DNA of 32,560 nucleotides from Euryarchaeota archaeon UBA257 (GCA_002498985.1 DAJO01000019.1:1133-33692); one strand, 5' to 3'; numbered from the stretch's first letter, positions 23,059-32,094 are shown. Notes: generated from the sequence alone by a model not told the origin. A program made the numbers and translations.

Positions 23059-24345
23059 ATGGGAGATTATGTTTTCAAGTTACCAGATATAGGAGAAGGA
23101 GTAGTAGAAGGAGAAATAGTGTCATGGCACGTCAAGGTTGGAGATACAATAGTTGAAGATGCTCCAATCGTCGATGTAATGACCGATAAGGCAACTGTCA
23201 CCATACCTTCTCCAACAAGTGGAATAGTAAAGGAATTAAGTGGAGAAGTTGGCGATATGATCGCGGTAGGTACTGCTTTGATAACCTTCTCAGGAAGTGG
23301 AGATGAGGTCTCTTCTACAGAAGAACATACAGAAACTATACCAGTTCCCGAACCAGTAATTGAAGAAGCAGTTGAACTTGAGGAAAAGGTAGTTGAGGTT
23401 GTAGAAAAAAAATCAACTCCTGAAAAAGTTCTCATTCAAGAACCTGTAAAAACAACAAAAGTGAGACAAAATACTAGGGTATTGGCTAGTCCTGCTGTAA
23501 GGAGAAGAGCTAGGGAGGCCGAACTAGACCTAACTTTCGTATCCGGCTCTGGACCCGCTGGAAGGATTAGACATGCAGACTTAGACGCATACATCGCAGC
23601 GGGAGGAGCAGTTACAGGTGCACCTCCGAAATCATATTCTACAAAAAGAACGGAAACGAACGAGATAAAGGTCGTAGGTTTAAGAAGAAAAATTGCTGAA
23701 CAAATGGTCAAATCAAAATTTTCTATACCTCACTTCTCATATTTTGAAGAAATTGATGTCACTGAATTAGAAAAACTCAGGAAATTTTTGAACTCCACCA
23801 AAGACGAAGGGCAACCAAAATTAACTTATCTGCCATTCATAATGATGGCTTTGGCTAAAATAATGCCGAAACATCAAGAATGTAATGCACATTATGATGA
23901 AGAAAATAATATTGTTACTCAACACTCTGCAATCCATCTCGGAATTGCCACACAAACAGATAGAGGATTATTTGTTCCTGTCGTAAAACATGTTGAAGCA
24001 ATGGACATATGGCAATCAGCAGCCGAAATGCAACGAGTTTCAGGCTCATCTAGAAATGGCACTGCTAGCCTAGATGACCTGACAGGTTCCACATTTACAA
24101 TTACAAGTCTCGGCAGAGATGGAGGGTTAGGAGCCACACCAATCATTAATCACCCAGAAGTTAGTATCCTAGGAGTCCATAAAGCAAGAGAGATGCCTGT
24201 AGTTCAAGATGGAAAAGTTGTTGTTAGGAGGATTATGAATGTGTCAAGTTCTTTCGACCATCGAATTGTAGATGGTGCTAATGGAGCTGCCCTGATTCAG
24301 TCATTGAAGAAAATGTTAGAACACCCAGCTCTAATTTTTATGTAG
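23059..24345 (+). CDS. bkdB: Dihydrolipoamide acyltransferase E2
   Basis: About 428 residues. Domains in order (numbered from the ATG at 23053): a single lipoyl domain (5-80) with the modified lysine K46 in MTDKATV; an acidic Glu/Val/Pro linker (85-140); the peripheral subunit-binding domain (LASPAVRRRAREAELDL...GPAGRI..ADL); and the catalytic acyltransferase core ending with SSSFDHRIVDGA, whose His and Asp are catalytic. An ATG at 23053 overlaps the E1 beta stop, but AGGAGG touches it. The ATG at 23059 lies at proper distance, so I use it. It forms the core of the complex and is the substrate of LipA and LipB encoded in the same unit. Confidence 0.96.
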   Translation: MGDYVFKLPDIGEGVVEGEIVSWHVKVGDTIVEDAPIVDVMTDKATVTIPSPTSGIVKELSGEVGDMIAVGTALITFSGSGDEVSSTEEHTETIPVPEPVIEEAVELEEKVVEVVEKKSTPEKVLIQEPVKTTKVRQNTRVLASPAVRRRAREAELDLTFVSGSGPAGRIRHADLDAYIAAGGAVTGAPPKSYSTKRTETNEIKVVGLRRKIAEQMVKSKFSIPHFSYFEEIDVTELEKLRKFLNSTKDEGQPKLTYLPFIMMALAKIMPKHQECNAHYDEENNIVTQHSAIHLGIATQTDRGLFVPVVKHVEAMDIWQSAAEMQRVSGSSRNGTASLDDLTGSTFTITSLGRDGGLGATPIINHPEVSILGVHKAREMPVVQDGKVVVRRIMNVSSSFDHRIVDGANGAALIQSLKKMLEHPALIFM

Positions 24346-24355
24346 GTGAAAAAAA

Positions 24356-25792
24356 ATGAGTAAAAATCGTAAATGTCAAGTTTTAGTCATCGGAGCGGGC
24401 CCTGGAGGATATGTTGCTGCAATAAGATCCGCTCAATTAGGCCTTGATACGATAATCGTTGAGGGTGAAAAAGCAGGAGGAGTTTGTCTAAATGTTGGAT
24501 GTATTCCAAGCAAAGCCATTATTCATGCGGCAGAAAGATATGAAGCATTAGGTAAACATTCCAAAGAAGAAGGACACATGGGAATTACAGTTTCAGGAAA
24601 TACCGAAATTGAAATGAAAGGCATTGTGGAATGGAAAGATGGAATTGTTCAAAGATTGACAAAAGGTGTAGAAACATTGGTTAAAAATGCAGGTGCTGAA
24701 TTAATACATGGTTGGGCCACATTTTCTTCATCGAAGAACTGTACTGTTAAGACCGAAAATGGAGATATAACCATTGAAGCAGAAAATGTAATTATTGCAA
24801 CTGGTTCATCTCATATTGATTTGCCTTTTATGCCGTGTGATGAAGAATTCGTTCTTTCTTCAACCGGTGCATTGAGTTTAGAAAAACTACCGAAAAAGGT
24901 CGCTATTGTAGGAGGAGGATATATAGGACTAGAATTAGGTTGTGCGTTAAGGAAATTAGGTACAGAAGTCACTGTAGTTGAAGGAATGGATAGTATCTTA
25001 GGAATAATGGATAAAGAAATCAGAAGGCCACTTGAAATATGGTTGAAGAAGAACAAAGTTACAGTTCATACTAATGCTCTTGCTAAAGGAGCTAAAATCA
25101 AAGGGAAAGGGGCATCAAGAAAGGTAGAACTTACATTTGAAAAAGATTCTGAAGAACAAAAAATTACTGTTGATAAGATTTTAGTTACTGTTGGAAGAAG
25201 TCCAAACTCAAAGGGGTGGGGGGTTGAAAATATGGGAATAAGGATGGATACATCTGGTAGATTTATTAGAATTGATCGACAATGTAGAACCTCAGCACCA
25301 GGAGTTTACGCAATAGGCGATGTTGCTGGAGAGCCAATGCTGGCACACAAGGCAAGCGCCCAAGGAGAAATGGTGGCAGAGATTATTTCCGGCGAAAAGA
25401 GAGAATTTGACAAAGTTGCAATTCCTGCTATTGTTTTCACTGAACCAGAAATAGTCTCTGTAGGACTGACTCCTGACGAAGCGGAAGAAAAAGGCGAAGA
25501 GGTCATTATTGGTAAATTCCCTCTAGCAGCCAATGGAAGAGCTCTAACGATAGAAGCAGAAAAAACTGCAGGTTTCATAAGAGTAACTGCAAGGAAAGAA
25601 GATCATGTAATTCTTGGTATTCAAGCAGTTGGCAGTCACGTAGCCGAATTACATGGTGAATTCATTTTGGCTCTTGAGATGGGAGCACAGTTAGAGGATA
25701 TCTCAGATACAGTTCACGCACACCCAACAATGACGGAGGCTTTTCATGAAAGTGTATTGAAAACATTGGGTCACGCAATACATACTTCCTGA
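24356..25792 (+). CDS. lpdA: Dihydrolipoamide dehydrogenase E3
   Basis: 478 residues, FAD flavoprotein disulfide reductase that reoxidises dihydrolipoyl groups with NAD. FAD site GAGPGGYVAAIR (13-24); redox disulfide C44/C49 in GGVCLNVGCIPSK; NAD site VGGGYIGLELG; second FAD motif GVYAIGDVAG; and the C-terminal catalytic His-Glu pair in HAHPTMTEAFHE. A good ribosome site (AGGTGA) lies 7 bases before the ATG. It completes the E1-E2-E3 set. Its stop codon overlaps the ribosome site of lipB. Confidence 0.97.
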   Translation: MSKNRKCQVLVIGAGPGGYVAAIRSAQLGLDTIIVEGEKAGGVCLNVGCIPSKAIIHAAERYEALGKHSKEEGHMGITVSGNTEIEMKGIVEWKDGIVQRLTKGVETLVKNAGAELIHGWATFSSSKNCTVKTENGDITIEAENVIIATGSSHIDLPFMPCDEEFVLSSTGALSLEKLPKKVAIVGGGYIGLELGCALRKLGTEVTVVEGMDSILGIMDKEIRRPLEIWLKKNKVTVHTNALAKGAKIKGKGASRKVELTFEKDSEEQKITVDKILVTVGRSPNSKGWGVENMGIRMDTSGRFIRIDRQCRTSAPGVYAIGDVAGEPMLAHKASAQGEMVAEIISGEKREFDKVAIPAIVFTEPEIVSVGLTPDEAEEKGEEVIIGKFPLAANGRALTIEAEKTAGFIRVTARKEDHVILGIQAVGSHVAELHGEFILALEMGAQLEDISDTVHAHPTMTEAFHESVLKTLGHAIHTS

Positions 25793-25798
25793 GGTGAT

Positions 25799-26476
25799 TT
25801 GTTGAAAAAAATCCAAGTCCTAAGGGCTGGAATTGTTGAACATTCTAAAGTTTCAGAAATTATGCGCGTTATGCAACAAAAAAGAATCAATGATGAAATT
25901 ATTGACTCTATTATTCTCGTAGAACATCCAGAAATAGTTACCATTGGCCCGAAGGCCAGTAGGGAAGGAGTAGTAGTTAGTGATGATTATGAACAGACTA
26001 TTGTAGATAGAGGTGGAGGAATCACATGGCATGGACCCGGGCAACTCGTGGCTTATCCTATTGTGAAATGGGACAATGACGAACAAAGTGTCAGAAAAAT
26101 CATTAACAAAATAGAGGATTTGGTTATTAAAACCCTGAAAGACCTTGGTATTGAAGGATACAGAGACTCGGCAATGATGGGGGTATGGGTTGATGGAAAA
26201 AAGGTATGTTCTATAGGACTTGCATTTCTTCATTGGGTTAGTAGGCATGGCTTAGCGCTGAACTATGCCACCCCTGGGAATAGGATTGAAAATCTCGCTT
26301 GCTGCGGATTGGATGTAGGTACTACAACATCATTAGAAAAACTGGGATATAAGAAAAATAATGATCAGAAAATCACAAGAGAGTTACTTGAAAATACTCT
26401 AATCTCAAATATCGAAAATATACTTAATAGAGCACCATTTGAAGAAGAAAATTGTAATCTTGAGGAATTTCTATGA
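25799..26476 (+). CDS. lipB: Octanoyl-ACP:protein octanoyltransferase
   Basis: 225 residues. LipB transfers octanoate from acyl carrier protein to lipoyl-domain lysine before LipA adds sulfur. RGGGITWHGPGQLVAYPI (71-88) is the family signature. YRDSAMMGVWVDGKKVCSIGL carries the catalytic lysine (134/135), and HGLALNY leads to the catalytic cysteine in ACCG (168/169). It starts with TTG: GAGGTGA at 25791-25797 overlaps the lpd stop codon and precedes two consecutive TTG codons (25799 and 25802). The second has the better spacing. LipB normally needs octanoyl-ACP, which many archaea lack, so the donor in this cell is an open question. Confidence 0.93.
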   Translation: MLKKIQVLRAGIVEHSKVSEIMRVMQQKRINDEIIDSIILVEHPEIVTIGPKASREGVVVSDDYEQTIVDRGGGITWHGPGQLVAYPIVKWDNDEQSVRKIINKIEDLVIKTLKDLGIEGYRDSAMMGVWVDGKKVCSIGLAFLHWVSRHGLALNYATPGNRIENLACCGLDVGTTTSLEKLGYKKNNDQKITRELLENTLISNIENILNRAPFEEENCNLEEFL

Positions 26477-27669
26477 ACAGACCGCAGAAAAATCCTATGT
26501 CTGAATTTTGGGGACTCGATGCGTCAACCATTTTCTTAAATCATGGTTCATACGGAGCTACACCTACAATAGTTCTAGAAGAACAAAAACGATGGCAACA
26601 ACTTGTAGAGAAGGATCCGGTGAAGTTCTATGAAGAAATCGCTCCTAAAGCATTATTAGAAACTAGAAAAGCAATTGCTAAATTTGTCAAATGTGATTAT
26701 GATGATTTGGCATTGATTGAAAACGCAACATCAGGGGTTAATACAGTATTGAGATCGCTAGATTTCAACATTGATGATGAGATATTAGTCCCTAATCATG
26801 CTTATCAAGCTTGCAGAAATACAATAGATTTTGTTGCTAGAAAGAATAATGCTAAAGTTGTGACTTGCGAAATACCTTTCCCGATTAACAATGAAGAAAT
26901 CATAATTGAAGAGATTATGCGATGTGTTACAGAAAGAACGAAATTAGCATTAATTGATACAGTAACTAGCCCTACTGGGATAAAAATGCCTTTTGAAAAA
27001 TTAGTTAAATTACTAGAAAATAAAGGAATTAAAGTACTTCTTGATGCTGCTCATGGAATTGGAATGATTCCTCTAGATTTAGAACAAATTGGTGCATCGT
27101 TTACAACTAGCAATTGCCATAAATGGCTATGTGCACCTAAAGGTTCAGCTTTTTTGCATGTAAGAAAGGATATGCAAGAATTTATTCACCCTCTAACAAT
27201 TAGTCATGGAATGACTGCTCCTTTAGAAGGAACTTCGAGATTTCGTCATGAATTCGATTGGACAGGAACTAGGGATATATCCGCATGGTGTGTAATCCCA
27301 TATGTTATCAGTGAAGTTAGTAAGATAGTGGGAATGAGTTGGGAAGAAATAATGCAACATAATAATAACTTGGTAACTGAAGCAAGAAAATATCTTTGTC
27401 AAGAATTGGATATTTCCCCCCCTTGTCCTGACAAAATGCTAGCAAGCATAGCAACAATAAAATTAAATTTTGATGATTACACTAATCTTTCTATTCATGA
27501 GCCGGATGCAATACATCTAGATCTTCTAGATGAATACAATATACAAGTTCCAGTGTGGTATTGGCCTAACCCAGAAGGAAGATATATGCGTATTTCCGCT
27601 CAAATTTACAATAACTTAGATGAGTATGAATATTTGGCATTTGCATTGAAGAATGTCTGTAAAAATTAA
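26473..27669 (+). CDS. PLP-dependent class V aminotransferase, isopenicillin-N-epimerase-like
   Basis: 398 residues, fold type I. FLNHGSYGATP (21-31) and NATSGVNTVLRS (84-95) are typical of CefD-like proteins. Asp191 in LLDAAHG contacts the PLP ring, and Lys217 in TSNCHKWLCAPKG forms the Schiff base. FDWTGTRDISAW and YMRISAQIYN complete the family pattern. CefD proper epimerises isopenicillin N, but most relatives are of unknown substrate (amino-acid epimerase, lyase or desulfurase-like). The RxGxHCA cysteine loop of SufS is absent, so sulfur supply for LipA is not supported. ATGA overlap with lipB implies translational coupling to the lipoate/dehydrogenase unit. Confidence 0.8.
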   Translation: MNRPQKNPMSEFWGLDASTIFLNHGSYGATPTIVLEEQKRWQQLVEKDPVKFYEEIAPKALLETRKAIAKFVKCDYDDLALIENATSGVNTVLRSLDFNIDDEILVPNHAYQACRNTIDFVARKNNAKVVTCEIPFPINNEEIIIEEIMRCVTERTKLALIDTVTSPTGIKMPFEKLVKLLENKGIKVLLDAAHGIGMIPLDLEQIGASFTTSNCHKWLCAPKGSAFLHVRKDMQEFIHPLTISHGMTAPLEGTSRFRHEFDWTGTRDISAWCVIPYVISEVSKIVGMSWEEIMQHNNNLVTEARKYLCQELDISPPCPDKMLASIATIKLNFDDYTNLSIHEPDAIHLDLLDEYNIQVPVWYWPNPEGRYMRISAQIYNNLDEYEYLAFALKNVCKN

Positions 27670-27705
27670 GCAATAGTTCAAGATGTCTAGTTCCCACGGC
27701 GTTTC

Positions 27706-28278
27706 ATGCCATCCGCTGTTGTAGCCTTAACAGGTGCTTCTGGTGCACAGTATGCTGTACGACTTGTAGAAGCACTTTCTGAAGCTTCTTGGGAGGTAGA
27801 TTTGATAGTAACAAAAACAGGTGCAATCAACTTGCATCTAGAATGTGACATGACTGCAAAAGATTTATCGAAAATTAGAGGAGTAACATTGCATGAAAAT
27901 CATAATTTAGCTGCAAAACCTGCTTCAGGATCTGCAAAATATGACGCATACATCATCTGCCCAACTAGTGGTACGACTATAGGAAAAATTGCAGCAGGAA
28001 TTTCAGATAATCTAGCGACTAGGAGTGCTCTTGTTGCTCTTAAAGAAAGAAGAAAGTTGATTCTAGTCCCTAGAGAAACTCCTTTTGCAACCGCTCATCT
28101 AGAAGCAATGACAAAAATGTCAACCTGGGGAGTCATTATACTCCCTGCAAGTCCAGGATTCTACCATAAACCAAATACCATTGAAGAGTTGATAGATTTC
28201 GTAGTTGCAAGGATACTAGACCAACTTGACATCGAACATAAATTAAGTAAGAGATGGTCAGGTGAAGAAGTAAAATAA
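27706..28278 (+). CDS. ubiX: UbiX-family flavin prenyltransferase
   Basis: 190 residues. UbiX joins dimethylallyl phosphate to FMN to make prenylated FMN for UbiD-type decarboxylases. Flavin-binding ALTGASGAQYA opens the protein. YDAYIICPTSGTTIGKIAAGISDN corresponds to the CP.S..T...A.G..DNL segment. LVPRETPFATAHLEAM, VIILPASPGFYHKP and DFVVARILDQLDIEH form the typical C-terminal half. No UbiD is present in this window. The gene stands 36 bases after the aminotransferase on the same strand and ends 6 bases from the convergent peroxiredoxin stop. Confidence 0.93.
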   Translation: MPSAVVALTGASGAQYAVRLVEALSEASWEVDLIVTKTGAINLHLECDMTAKDLSKIRGVTLHENHNLAAKPASGSAKYDAYIICPTSGTTIGKIAAGISDNLATRSALVALKERRKLILVPRETPFATAHLEAMTKMSTWGVIILPASPGFYHKPNTIEELIDFVVARILDQLDIEHKLSKRWSGEEVK

Positions 28279-28284
28279 ACTAGT

Positions 28285-28767
28285 CTATCTTTTACAAAAA
28301 TCAATAATTTCTTGATAATTAGGTTCTATACCAGGATTATCAGCAATCCAGCAATAACCAATTTTTCCATCCTCATTAATCACAAAAACTGACCTCTGAG
28401 CAGCAGTGTATCCAGGCATAACAAAATCAATTCCAACACCATAAGAATTTATAGCATTTCTATTCACATCGGAAAGTAATGGGAATCCTATTGAGTTGAT
28501 TTTTGAAAACTCATTATTGGAGAATATTGAATCAACACTTATTCCGAATACTTCTGCCTCAATATTTTCAAAATCACTCATAAAGTTTGTAAAAGTACAC
28601 ATTTCAGTTGTACATACACCAGTAAAAGCAGCAGGATAGAATGCTAAAACCACTTTGTTTCCGATTGAGTCACTCAGAGTAACCATATTTCTGTCATTCG
28701 CCATCAAAGTAAAGTCTGGTGCTGTGTCGCCTACTGATACCATACACTTGCGGGTGGACATGGCCAT
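28285..28767 (-). CDS. Peroxiredoxin (AhpC/TSA family)
   Basis: 160 residues. Reduces hydroperoxides using cysteine chemistry. VGDTAPDFTL opens the fold. The peroxidatic motif is YPAAFTGVCTTEMC, with C52 preceded by the required Pro/Thr pattern and a second cysteine at C57 as a possible resolving residue. GISVDSIFSNNEF and RSVFVINEDGKIGY follow. The layout resembles BCP/AhpE-type enzymes. The family usually starts at VGDTAPDF, so the ATG at 28743 (M9) may be the real start; neither has a ribosome site. A thioredoxin-like gene is divergent 31 bases away and may encode its reductant. Confidence 0.92.
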   Translation of the reverse strand: MAMSTRKCMVSVGDTAPDFTLMANDRNMVTLSDSIGNKVVLAFYPAAFTGVCTTEMCTFTNFMSDFENIEAEVFGISVDSIFSNNEFSKINSIGFPLLSDVNRNAINSYGVGIDFVMPGYTAAQRSVFVINEDGKIGYCWIADNPGIEPNYQEIIDFCKR

Positions 28768-28798
28768 TCAAAGATAACCATCATCTGGAGTTGATAAA

Positions 28799-29110
28799 AT
28801 GAACGAGATTATATCAATTTACGACTGGGAAAAAATCAATAGAAAATCTGATTATTTACTTCTAATAACAAAAGAATCATGTGATGATTGTAAGGAAGTT
28901 GAGGAATATCTAGAGAAAAATAATAATAAAGTTGAAAATTATATTGTTAATAAAATTAATTTGGACAATCCTCATTCTGAAGAACTAATTAATGAACTAG
29001 AATGGATAAATGTTGAAGTTGACTTTGTACCATTTTGGAGTTTAATACTTGATTCGAAAAGAATTAAATCTGTCAGAGGAAATGTGAAAATGGTGAAAGA
29101 AATTATTTGA
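28799..29110 (+). CDS. Small thioredoxin-like protein with CxxC
   Basis: 103 residues. The redox motif CDDC (KESCDDCKEV, about 28-31) follows a hydrophobic strand YLLLIT. A second half containing VDFVPFWSLIL offers the cis-proline (VPF) expected of thioredoxin/glutaredoxin folds. The sequence is short, Asn/Glu/Lys-rich and diverged from canonical WCGPC thioredoxins. Its neighbour is a peroxiredoxin on the opposite strand sharing the short promoter region, so a role as an electron donor is a reasonable guess. The stop codon abuts that of argS with no spacer. Confidence 0.68.
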   Translation: MNEIISIYDWEKINRKSDYLLLITKESCDDCKEVEEYLEKNNNKVENYIVNKINLDNPHSEELINELEWINVEVDFVPFWSLILDSKRIKSVRGNVKMVKEII

Positions 29111-30838
29111 TTACATATTTTCTGGTGTTTCAATCCCCAAAAGTCCTAGTCCTGTCTTCAATGTCCTCGCAGTTAAATTACACAGAGCTAATCTACTATT
29201 CATCTTGGCCTCATCATTAGAAATTAAAACAGGACAATTCTCATAAAATGAGGCGAAATCTTGCGCTAAATGATGTAAGTAAACTGCTAAACGATGAGGG
29301 CTATAACTATTTATTGTCTCATCGATTGATTCAGAAAATCCAATTATAGATTTAGAAAGAGACTTTTCGAAATCATTTACTACTAAGATTTCAGAATTAA
29401 ATGTAGATTCACGAGAGATAGATGATTTACGGAAAATACTACATATCCTTGCATGTGCATACTGTAGGTAAGGAGCCGTATTCCCATCGAATGATAACAT
29501 TTTATCCCAGTCAAATACATAATTCTTATTTCTATCAATAGATAAGTCTGCGTACTTTATTGCCCCTATTCCAATCATTTTAGAGACTTTTTTACGATCT
29601 GAATCGGACATAGAAGAATTTTTCTCAAGAATCAATTTTTCTGCCCTATTAACTGATTCTTCTAATAATTCTTCCAGAGTGATTGCTTTACCTTCACGGC
29701 TGGCTAATTTCTTACCATCTGAGCCCATGACTAAACCAAATGAGACATGCACTGCTTTAGTTTTCTCATCCATAAATTTTGCATCTTTGGCTACTTGAAA
29801 AACCATAGAAAAATGTTGTGATTGCTCAGCGCCAACAACATACAGCATCTCATTACATTCAATCGATTCAACACGATTTATTATACAAGCAAGATCAGTA
29901 GTGGCGTAGTTGTAACCGCCATCACCTTTACGAATAATAAGAGGTAGAGGTTCATTTTCACGATTATACCAGCCATCGGGGAATACAACTAAAGCACCCT
30001 CGCTTTCAACAATTAAATCCTGAGATTCTAGACGTTTTACCACTTCGGGAAGTAGATCTTCATAGATTGATTCTCCAGCCAAATTATCATCATTTAGAAG
30101 GACACCTAGCAATTGATAGACTGAATTAAAATTAACAAGAGAGAAATCTACTAATTTTTGCCATAAATCAATCGTTTCAGCATCTCTAGACTGAAGTTTA
30201 ACAACTCTTTGCCTTGAACGTAGAGCGAAATCATCGATGTTTTCAAATTTATATCTAGCTTCTTTATAGAATGTTGAAAGATCTATTTCGCCAACATTAT
30301 TATTATCACATTCAATGAAGTGTTCAATCAACATACCAAAAGGAGTGCCCCAATCTCCGATATGATTCTCACCAACTACATTATGTCCCTTAAATGAAAA
30401 AATTCTTGACAAAGCATCGCCAATTACTGTAGAACGCAGATGACCTACATGCATTCTTTTGGCGATATTTGGTGAAGAATAATCTATAACGATGGTTTTT
30501 CTATTTTCTAACTCTACACCCAACCTAGGATCTGAATTCATGGAAGAAATCTTCTTAGAAATCCAAGAATTTTTAGCCTTGAAATTAAGAAAACCATTTA
30601 CAATATTGATTTCTGCAATTTCAGATAGTTCAGAATCGAGATTATTTGCAATCGCGATTGCTATATCGTTGGGAGATTTTCTCAAAATTTTAGACAATGT
30701 ATGACAAGGTAGAGTTATATCGCCGTGTGTTTTATCTGTAGAACTTCCGAGTGAATTCAACCATTGATTCTCATTTAATCCTAATTCCACCATAGCAGTT
30801 GATAACTTTGGAACTATTTCATTATGAAGTTCCCTCAT
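29111..30838 (-). CDS. argS: Arginyl-tRNA synthetase
   Basis: About 575 residues, class I synthetase. An N-terminal Add-1 domain contains DKTHGDITLPCHTL. SSPNIAKRMHVGHLRSTVIGDAL carries the HIGH motif (HVGH). Then come GDWGTPFGMLI, YATTDLACI and the KMSKS-equivalent SDGKKLASREGKAI. The C-terminal anticodon-binding helices include LQYAHARI and the ending LLGIETPENM. The frame opens at 30856, but the ATG at 30838 is preceded by AGGTGAT at ideal spacing; that ribosome site contains the stop codon of the release factor gene. I use 30838. Gene order prf1-argS couples two translation functions. Confidence 0.97.
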   Translation of the reverse strand: MRELHNEIVPKLSTAMVELGLNENQWLNSLGSSTDKTHGDITLPCHTLSKILRKSPNDIAIAIANNLDSELSEIAEINIVNGFLNFKAKNSWISKKISSMNSDPRLGVELENRKTIVIDYSSPNIAKRMHVGHLRSTVIGDALSRIFSFKGHNVVGENHIGDWGTPFGMLIEHFIECDNNNVGEIDLSTFYKEARYKFENIDDFALRSRQRVVKLQSRDAETIDLWQKLVDFSLVNFNSVYQLLGVLLNDDNLAGESIYEDLLPEVVKRLESQDLIVESEGALVVFPDGWYNRENEPLPLIIRKGDGGYNYATTDLACIINRVESIECNEMLYVVGAEQSQHFSMVFQVAKDAKFMDEKTKAVHVSFGLVMGSDGKKLASREGKAITLEELLEESVNRAEKLILEKNSSMSDSDRKKVSKMIGIGAIKYADLSIDRNKNYVFDWDKMLSFDGNTAPYLQYAHARICSIFRKSSISRESTFNSEILVVNDFEKSLSKSIIGFSESIDETINSYSPHRLAVYLHHLAQDFASFYENCPVLISNDEAKMNSRLALCNLTARTLKTGLGLLGIETPENM

Positions 30839-30846
30839 TAAATCAC

Positions 30847-32094
30847 CTAGGACCACGCATATCTTAACATTGCTGCAATACCTCCAAACGAAGTACTCAA
30901 AGTAGAACCTTCTTCAGTATCTAATGAAACTAAAATAACTTTAGCAGATGTGTGAGATGCAAGTTCTGTTAATTCATCTATCAGATCCATTGTTTTTTCA
31001 GGGTCTTCAACTATTCTATCTGACCCACATTCGGGACATTGGGGTATATCTGTCAAACTATTCTGTGTTTGACTCCATTCATTAGAACATGATTTGCAAA
31101 TCCATCCAACTCTACGTTTTCTCAAACCCTCGGAAAGTAATAAGGTCGCTACTGCTCCCTGATCAAGAGCGGCTCTAACCATCATCTCTCCATACGTGGC
31201 CTTAGGATGTGTTTGCATTACTTCTCTAAGGAAATCATCCACTAAACGTCTTTCAACATCCAACTCAATTTGGTCCATCAATCCTCCTGCCCTTTGAATT
31301 AGCTCTCTTAGGCCTGAATCATTTGAGTATCCTACATCAAAATGTGGTTCTCTAATTAATTTCTTGATTTCGTGATGGAAATAATTATTTTTTACTACAA
31401 AATCTTTAGTAGCCCCTGGACCCCCGATAATTATTCCTTTCAAATCTTCAATCATAGGTAGCCAGTAAGCACAAGCTCTTTCAGCCGACTTCTTGAAAAA
31501 ATTATGAGCGGCTTCCTCGATTAATCTTTCGAATCTTTGAGCAGATTGCCCGCCTCTTCCGTGCTTAGATGGAACTTGTGAGGTAATATGCTCTTGACAA
31601 TGATGTCTCTTACCAGATGCTAAACCATAAGCCGATTCTGATCTATCAATTACAAATAGTCCATAAGCCGTTTTATCGATTAACATATCTTCAAGTTGGG
31701 ACGTTTCGAAAGAAGAATCACAACGATATCTGAATGACGGGAAAGGCTCGGGTGGGTCATCAACTACTACTGAAATCAGTCTACTTTTATTATTTCCAGT
31801 AATTACATGACCCACAAACAAAGCAATTCCTCTTTCGCCTGGTGTCTTGTATCTCCCTAGCGTGGAAACTGCTGATTCTATGGCATCAGTCACATGTTTT
31901 CTAGTAGATTTTGACTTAATATTTGCTGCTTGTCCACCTTCTTGAATTAAGTGGTGGCGAACATCAGATAACATCTTCTCAGGAGGTATAATTACTGAAA
32001 CTAACTCAGTACCCATACCTCTCATCTTCGAAACTTCTTCGAGAGTCTTTCGTGCGCGAAGTTTGCGTTTTTGCATCTCTAAGTCCTCTGACAT
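30847..32094 (-). CDS. prf1: Archaeal peptide chain release factor aRF1
   Basis: 415 residues, the eRF1-type factor that reads all three stop codons. Domain 1 has NIKS (58-61) and YRCDSSF (123-129), both for stop codon recognition. Domain 2 has GRGGQSAQRFERL with the GGQ (181-183) that triggers hydrolysis. Domain 3 carries a zinc-ribbon minidomain, CKSC...CPEC, intact here, followed by a segment on stop-codon bias typical of aRF1 (DTEEGSTLSTSFGGIAAMLRY). The length matches the archaeal family. The upstream GAGGGTGGGCT before the ATG is an acceptable ribosome site. This gene is one of the firmest signs that the window is archaeal. Confidence 0.98.
   Translation of the reverse strand: MSEDLEMQKRKLRARKTLEEVSKMRGMGTELVSVIIPPEKMLSDVRHHLIQEGGQAANIKSKSTRKHVTDAIESAVSTLGRYKTPGERGIALFVGHVITGNNKSRLISVVVDDPPEPFPSFRYRCDSSFETSQLEDMLIDKTAYGLFVIDRSESAYGLASGKRHHCQEHITSQVPSKHGRGGQSAQRFERLIEEAAHNFFKKSAERACAYWLPMIEDLKGIIIGGPGATKDFVVKNNYFHHEIKKLIREPHFDVGYSNDSGLRELIQRAGGLMDQIELDVERRLVDDFLREVMQTHPKATYGEMMVRAALDQGAVATLLLSEGLRKRRVGWICKSCSNEWSQTQNSLTDIPQCPECGSDRIVEDPEKTMDLIDELTELASHTSAKVILVSLDTEEGSTLSTSFGGIAAMLRYAWS

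Noticed and set aside
23067..23435. Minus-strand frame of 122 codons inside the E2 gene
   Set aside because: Antisense shadow of the lipoyl domain and Glu/Val linker; low-complexity Ser/Thr sequence with no start signal.
26473..27669. Cysteine desulfurase supplying sulfur to LipA
   Set aside because: No catalytic cysteine loop of the SufS or IscS type is visible; the sequence follows the CefD-like branch.
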